Origin: an uncultured candidate division Zixibacteria bacterium
GTDB taxonomy: Bacteria > Zixibacteria > MSB-5A5 > GN15 > PGXB01
Assembly (NCBI GenBank): GCA_937925655.1
Contig: CALAMC010000025.1
Span: 1-19,057, forward strand
Length of the DNA: 19,057 nt
Direction of reading: 5' to 3'
In this document: positions 14,833 to 19,057 of the stretch, piece by piece
How the letters are laid out: every line of letters begins with the position of its first letter
How positions within the stretch are numbered: the stretch's first letter is position 1
Notes under the pieces: generated by a model
What the model was told of the DNA's origin: nothing
Databases searched by the model: none
The model's input: only the letters and a program-made list of their open reading frames with translations
Made by a program: the position numbers and the translations under genes

Positions 14833-16414
14833 ATTATATGTCAACGGGCGCATCTACCCGATGGCCGGCAACAATAAGCTCGTATCGTGCATGGCCATAC
14901 GGGATGGTATAATCATCGCCGTCGGCCGCAACCTTGATAAGGATGATGACTTTAGAAAATATGACCGTATCGATTTGAAAAATAAAGTCGTGCTTCCGGG
15001 ATTTCATGATGCTCATACTCATATCATGTATGCCGCATTGTCGGCGGAAATGGTCAATTTGGACGGCTTGCATGACATGGCCGAGGTTCTTGCAGTGATC
15101 GCCGCTCATGCCCAAAAAACCGGTTCGATGGAATGGATAGAAGGAATCGGTTTTTCGCAGGATCGGCTCGCGGAGTATGTCATGCCCGACAGATTCATGC
15201 TGGATAAAGTCACCGGCGGCAGACCGGCGGCGATATTTTCCAAAGACCAGCATCTTATGTGGGTTAATTCGCGGGCGCTGGAATTGGCCGGGTATAACGC
15301 GTCCACACCCGATCCTGCCGGCGGTGTTATAGAGCGACTTGCTGACGGAGAACCGAGCGGAATTTTAAAAGAGCATCCTGCCTATAATCCGATATATAAG
15401 CTGGCTTCGAAGCAGAATAGGTCTCGTCGGCTGAAGGCCTATTTGAATTATCTGCCTTATATATATAGCAAAGGTGTAACGAGTGTAACGTCGATGGACG
15501 GACCGGAAGCCTTCGATGATTTTGTGGAGTTGTCGGCCCATGGTAAATTGGGACTTCGCGTGCATCATTATGTCGCCCCGGAAATAATCCGGGAATTGAC
15601 AAAGATGCGATTGAAAAGGGAACTGTCAGGGGATTATTACCGGGTCTGCGGGGTCAAGATATTTTCCGATGGGGCCTTAGGCAGTCAGTCGGCCCTGTGC
15701 TTCAATAAATATATCGGCTCCAAAAATAATTTCGGGGTGCAAACCAATGCCCCCAAAGATATGCTTCAAATTATAAAAGATGCCGCCCGACTGGGGCTAC
15801 CGGCGGCCATACACGCCATTGGGGACAGGGCCATTTCGAACGTTCTCGAATGTTATGAGCAGGTTGCCGCACTGAAAAGGCCGTTGCGCCATCGTATCGA
15901 GCATCTGCAGATGATCCGCCGCAAAGACGTCGGCCGCGTCAAGAAACTGGGCGTAATTGCATCGATGCAGCCGTCGCATTGTCCGTCGGATGTTAAACTC
16001 ATCGAAAGGTACTGGGGGCCGCGGGGACGAAACTGCTATATATTCAAAACTTTGCTGGATAAAAAAATCCCCCTGGCTTTTGGCTCTGACGCCCCCATCG
16101 AGCCGCTCGATCCGCTGGCGGGCATTGATGCGGCGGTCAATCGTTTCATTCCGGGCACCGGGAAGTCATTCCATTCGGAACAAAGAATTTCGATTTATGA
16201 AGCGGTGGCCGGGTTTACTTCGGGACCGGCTTATGCCGTCGGCCGAGAATATGAACTAGGGCGGTTATTGCCGGGCTATCGCGGTGACTTTGTTATTCTT
16301 GACGAAGACATTTTTAGGGTTCCGCGAAAAAATATCAGAGATATAAATATCGAAGCCACGATAATACACGGGGCTGTAGTTTACCGGAGAAAAGGCTCGC
16401 GGATAGCGATCTAA
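14819..16414 (+). CDS. YtcJ-type amidohydrolase (amidohydrolase family 3)
   Basis: This is a metal-dependent hydrolase of the amidohydrolase superfamily, 531 residues. It has the split beta-sandwich at both ends and a central TIM barrel. Metal-site residues are His66 and His68 (GFHDAHTH), a Lys280 candidate in GVKIFSDGALGS, His332 (HAIGDRA), His362 (HRIEHLQ) and Asp424 (FGSDAPIEPLDP). The order and spacing match the YtcJ/AepA-like group. Substrates of that group are mostly unknown (N-acyl amides, imides or exoenzyme-regulating compounds have been proposed). No signal peptide is present, so it is cytoplasmic. It overlaps selB by 14 nt, which means translational coupling rather than proof of a role in selenium metabolism. 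The specific substrate cannot be read from the sequence. Confidence 0.92.
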   Translation: MKGNRLYVNGRIYPMAGNNKLVSCMAIRDGIIIAVGRNLDKDDDFRKYDRIDLKNKVVLPGFHDAHTHIMYAALSAEMVNLDGLHDMAEVLAVIAAHAQKTGSMEWIEGIGFSQDRLAEYVMPDRFMLDKVTGGRPAAIFSKDQHLMWVNSRALELAGYNASTPDPAGGVIERLADGEPSGILKEHPAYNPIYKLASKQNRSRRLKAYLNYLPYIYSKGVTSVTSMDGPEAFDDFVELSAHGKLGLRVHHYVAPEIIRELTKMRLKRELSGDYYRVCGVKIFSDGALGSQSALCFNKYIGSKNNFGVQTNAPKDMLQIIKDAARLGLPAAIHAIGDRAISNVLECYEQVAALKRPLRHRIEHLQMIRRKDVGRVKKLGVIASMQPSHCPSDVKLIERYWGPRGRNCYIFKTLLDKKIPLAFGSDAPIEPLDPLAGIDAAVNRFIPGTGKSFHSEQRISIYEAVAGFTSGPAYAVGREYELGRLLPGYRGDFVILDEDIFRVPRKNIRDINIEATIIHGAVVYRRKGSRIAI

Positions 16415-16446
16415 GCCTATCATTTTCCATATTGGCCCTTTTTAGA

Positions 16447-16476
16447 TTGACAGTGTCCGGTCATTCGGCGTAGATT
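16447..16476 (+). promoter_or_regulatory. Sigma70-type promoter of the NfeD-slipin operon
   Basis: A perfect -35 TTGACA (16447-16452) is followed by an 18-nt spacer and TAGATT (16471-16476, 4 of 6). A start near 16483 would give a leader of about 19 nt carrying the strong Shine-Dalgarno AGGGGAGG (16486-16493), 8 nt before ATG 16502. The 87-nt gap after the amidohydrolase thus starts a separate transcription unit. No terminator hairpin is visible in it. Confidence 0.65.
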
Positions 16477-16501
16477 CTATATATAAGGGGAGGTTTAAGA
16501 A

Positions 16502-17836
16502 ATGAAGACTTTTAGAATACTTTTATTCTTACTGTTTCTTTTGGCTTCAATCGCGATTTTTGCCGATCAAAATGATAGTGCCGATTCCGGCGAGGGGGTT
16601 GCCGGGACCGAAGAATTCGATGCGCCCAGCCTCGTTTATCTTCTTGAGATAGAGGGGGCGATCGGGACGGTGGCGGCCGATCGGGTCGTTGAAGCCATCG
16701 ACGTCTGCGAATCGGAAGCGGCCGATGTACTGGTCATTCGCATTGATACGCCCGGCGGGTTCAACGATGCTTTATGGCCGATAACGCGGGCCATCATGAA
16801 TTCGCGGGTGCCGGTTGTTGTTTATGTGGCGCCCGTGGGCGCGCGGGCGGCCTCGGCCGGGGTCTATATGGTATATTCGGCCCATATTGCCGCTATGGCC
16901 CCAAGCACTCATCTGGGGGCGGCGCACGTCGTCTCCGGTTCCGGCCAGCCGATCGATTCGGTTCTCACCGAAAAAATCATGAACGATGCTGTCGCCTCGC
17001 TTAAAGCCATGGCCGAGCGGCATGGCCGCAATTTCGAGTATGCCGAGAGAATGGCCCGCGAATCTATTTCACTGACCAGTACCGAAGCGCAGGAATACAA
17101 CGTTATCGACCTTGTCGCCGAAACCTATGACGACCTGCTGGAGATGATTGACGGCCGCGAGGTGAAAATGGCTGTCGGATCCAAAAGGATCAATACAAAA
17201 AATCCGCGAACTGTTCCGCTCAAGCTGTCGTTTATCCAGTCACTTCTGGAAATCATATCCTCGCCCAATGTAGCCTTCATTCTGTTCTCCATCGGCGGGT
17301 TGGGAATCGTTCTGGAACTGTACAATCCCGGGGCAATCCTTCCCGGAGTAGTCGGCGGAATTTGCCTGATTCTGGCTTTTTATAGCTTTAGGACGTTGCC
17401 CATTAATTATGCCGGACTGTTTTTAATCGTCTTCGCGATTATATTATTTTTGCTGGAGGTAAAAGTGATAAGTCATGGGTTATTGACCATCGGTGGCGTC
17501 GTTTCTCTCATAATCGGCGGCATGATGCTTATCGACACCACCGACCCCGACATGAGAATATCGACCACCATCGTCGTTTCGGTGGCGCTGGCACTGGGAG
17601 CATTCATCGCGCTGGCCTTCGTTCTGGCGTACAAGGCCAGAGTTGCCAAACCGACCACCGGCAAAGAGGGACTGCTCGGAGAAATTGGAGTTGTCAAAGA
17701 GCGGATTGCTCCGAGCGGTTATGTTCTCGTGGCTGGGGAATTATGGCAGGCGACATCCGATGAGCCGCTGGAGAAGGACGTGGAAGTCGTGGTCACGGAA
17801 GTTGATAATCTTAGGATAAAAGTGCGACGCAAATAA
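16502..17836 (+). CDS. NfeD-family membrane-bound serine protease (ClpP class)
   Basis: This is a full-length NfeD1b-type protein (444 residues) with three parts. A signal peptide (1-21, ending IAIFA) leads into a ClpP/SppA-fold protease domain (about 45-215). There, Ser118 in ARAASAGVY and Lys168 in ASLKAMAERHGRN form the expected Ser-Lys dyad. RIDTPGGFNDALW and APSTHLGAAHVV are the family signatures. Four to five membrane helices follow (about 250-390), and the C-terminus is an OB-fold NfeD domain (about 390-444, GLLGEIGVVKERIAPSGYV). Archaeal relatives cleave the hydrophobic C-terminus of the partner stomatin. That partner gene follows after 29 nt. The biological role in bacteria, usually described as membrane quality control, is not settled. 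Confidence 0.95.
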   Translation: MKTFRILLFLLFLLASIAIFADQNDSADSGEGVAGTEEFDAPSLVYLLEIEGAIGTVAADRVVEAIDVCESEAADVLVIRIDTPGGFNDALWPITRAIMNSRVPVVVYVAPVGARAASAGVYMVYSAHIAAMAPSTHLGAAHVVSGSGQPIDSVLTEKIMNDAVASLKAMAERHGRNFEYAERMARESISLTSTEAQEYNVIDLVAETYDDLLEMIDGREVKMAVGSKRINTKNPRTVPLKLSFIQSLLEIISSPNVAFILFSIGGLGIVLELYNPGAILPGVVGGICLILAFYSFRTLPINYAGLFLIVFAIILFLLEVKVISHGLLTIGGVVSLIIGGMMLIDTTDPDMRISTTIVVSVALALGAFIALAFVLAYKARVAKPTTGKEGLLGEIGVVKERIAPSGYVLVAGELWQATSDEPLEKDVEVVVTEVDNLRIKVRRK

Positions 17837-17865
17837 TATGTAATTTAAAGTACTAAGGAGGTAAT

Positions 17866-18645
17866 ATGCCATCATCACTGGCCGGATTGGTCGTCATTAT
17901 ATTCATCGGCATGTTTATTTTGACCAATGCCATAAGAATTTTAAGAGAATACGAACGCGGGGTAGTGTTTCGGCTCGGTCGTCTGATCGGAGCCAAAGGC
18001 CCGGGTATCATCCTGCTTATTCCCATGGTCGACAAATTGCAGAGGGTTGATTTGCGAACCATCACTTTCGATGTCCCTCCGCAGGACGTTATCACCAAGG
18101 ATAACGTTTCGGTCAAAGTCAACGCCGTGGTTTATTTCCGGGTCATGGACCCCAACAAAGCCATCGTGGCCGTCGCCAACTTTTTTGAGGCAACCTCGCA
18201 GATTGCCCAGACAACACTGCGGTCGGTCCTCGGCCAGGTGGAGTTGGATGAACTTTTGTCCAACCGCGAAAAAATCAACCAGGAATTACAGAAAATAATT
18301 GACCATCAGACCGAACCGTGGGGTATTAAAGTCAGCGTGGTGGAAGTAAAGAACGTAGATTTGCCACCCGAAATGACTCGCGCCATCGCCCGTCAGGCGG
18401 AAGCGGAACGTGAAAGACGCGCCAAAATTATTCATGCCGAAGGGGAATTTCAGGCCGCGGCCAAACTGGCTGAAGCCGCCGGAGTTATCGCGGCCCAGCC
18501 CAATGCTCTGCAGTTGAGATTTTTGCAGACATTGACCGAGGTGTCAGCGGCCAAAGCCTCGACCATCGTCTTTCCTTTGCCGATTGACCTGTTTGAGCCA
18601 TTTATTCGTGAACGCAGGATGCTGGCCGAAAAAGGCGGGCAATAG
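17866..18645 (+). CDS. Slipin / stomatin-like SPFH-domain membrane protein
   Basis: This 259-residue protein has one N-terminal membrane segment (about residues 5-25). An SPFH (prohibitin homology) domain follows with YERGVVFRLGRL, GPGIILLIPMVDK, RTITFDVPPQDVITKDNVSV and DLPPEMTRAIARQAEAERERRA. A helical, Ala- and Glu-rich coiled-coil stretch (about 180-225) precedes the short tail FVFPLPIDLF-like end. These are the usual traits of bacterial p-stomatin/slipin. Such proteins form large membrane rings, and in other genomes they are regularly paired with the NfeD protease found just upstream. Start choice is firm: a strong AAGGAGG lies 4-5 nt before ATG 17866. The stop lies 20 nt from that of the convergent glycosylase gene. 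Confidence 0.96.
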   Translation: MPSSLAGLVVIIFIGMFILTNAIRILREYERGVVFRLGRLIGAKGPGIILLIPMVDKLQRVDLRTITFDVPPQDVITKDNVSVKVNAVVYFRVMDPNKAIVAVANFFEATSQIAQTTLRSVLGQVELDELLSNREKINQELQKIIDHQTEPWGIKVSVVEVKNVDLPPEMTRAIARQAEAERERRAKIIHAEGEFQAAAKLAEAAGVIAAQPNALQLRFLQTLTEVSAAKASTIVFPLPIDLFEPFIRERRMLAEKGGQ

Positions 18646-18665
18646 TCTATACGGCGACAAACCGA

Positions 18666-19057
18666 TTACTTTTTGACGGGGAAGGGGTTTTCCAGGTAGC
18701 TCCATAAGTACAGGCAGGCGACCGTCCGGTGCGGTTTCCAGCGCCGGCTGAATTTTTCGAAATCGGTTTTTTTGCGGTCTTTGCCATACAGCCTGTTTAT
18801 GGCGTTCTGAATTCCCACATCACACGAGGGGAATATGTCGGGGCGTTTAAGGCGGAACATCAAAAACATCTCGGCGCTCCAGTGTCCGAGACCCTTGACG
18901 GATGTTATGGTCTTATACACTTCATCGTCGATCATATAAGGCAGATTGCGGACTTTCAGTTTGCCGGTTTCAACATGCTCGATAAGATCGCGCACAGAAC
19001 GAATTTTGGCCCATGACATCCCGGCCGCGCGAAGCTGTTCGTCGGTCACGCGATGCA
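18666..19057 (-). CDS. AlkA-type DNA-3-methyladenine glycosylase, N-terminal part beyond window
   Basis: The frame is open through the right edge, so about 130 C-terminal residues are visible and the gene's start is outside the window. The GTG at 19049 is inside the protein: the frame continues upstream as ..HR and homology begins before it. The HhH-GPD fold is clear: an AAGMSWAKIRSVRDLIEHV helix, the hairpin SVKGLGHWSAEMFLMF, then RPDIFPSCDVGIQNAI. The Asp encoded at 18819-18821 is at the catalytic position of AlkA-like enzymes, and the WKPHRTVACLYLWSYL end is typical for the family. It removes alkylated bases in base-excision repair. The stop at 18666-18668 faces the slipin stop across 20 nt; no bidirectional terminator hairpin is evident. 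Confidence 0.88.
   Translation of the reverse strand, partial: HRVTDEQLRAAGMSWAKIRSVRDLIEHVETGKLKVRNLPYMIDDEVYKTITSVKGLGHWSAEMFLMFRLKRPDIFPSCDVGIQNAINRLYGKDRKKTDFEKFSRRWKPHRTVACLYLWSYLENPFPVKK

Noticed and set aside
11551..16501. A selC tRNA gene near selAB
   Set aside because: All gaps around selAB are 0-2 nt and the only larger gap (16415-16501) shows no cloverleaf or CCA-ending acceptor pattern.
18646..18665. Bidirectional terminator between the convergent slipin and glycosylase genes
   Set aside because: The 20-nt gap has no inverted repeat.

Overview
This is a densely coding piece of bacterial chromosome of roughly 50% GC. It reads as an ordinary core-genome region, with no mobile element, CRISPR array, rRNA or tRNA that I can see. 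The best clue to the organism is a protein of about 1,970 residues with the hallmarks of SprA/Sov, the outer-membrane translocon of the type IX secretion system (T9SS). That family is largely confined to the Bacteroidetes/Fibrobacteres/Gemmatimonadetes-type (FCB) superphylum. A DUF3078 beta-barrel protein, a DUF1844 protein next to recG, and the selenocysteine genes selA and selB fit an FCB candidate lineage such as Zixibacteria better than a classical Bacteroidota species. That placement is an inference from gene content, not a measurement.

Layout, left to right. A DUF3078 outer-membrane protein on the minus strand (1-887) runs off the left edge at or near its C-terminus. A 143-nt divergent intergenic region carries a good sigma70-like promoter whose predicted start site is the A of the recG ATG. 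Then follow, all on the plus strand, recG (branch-migration helicase), a small DUF1844 protein, murB (peptidoglycan precursor synthesis), sprA (secretion translocon), an exported M28 metallopeptidase/glutaminyl-cyclase-like lipoprotein, selA and selB (selenocysteine synthesis and decoding) and a YtcJ-type amidohydrolase. The stretch from the M28 gene to the amidohydrolase is compact (gaps of 2 and 1 nt, then a 14-nt overlap) and is probably one transcript. A second operon with its own TTGACA promoter encodes an NfeD-type membrane serine protease and its usual partner, a slipin/stomatin-like SPFH protein. A convergent AlkA-type DNA glycosylase on the minus strand runs off the right edge.

No stretch over 300 bases lacks a gene; the longest gap is the 143 nt between the DUF3078 gene and recG. 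I found no clearly new multi-gene system. The points most worth a second look are the 5' end of sprA, where no standard start codon can supply a proper signal peptide and a 7-codon ATG ORF ends just upstream in another frame; the QC/M28 lipoprotein directly behind the T9SS translocon; a Ca-loop plus CxxC segment inside SprA; the probably leaderless recG; and a Cys at the MurB proton-donor position.
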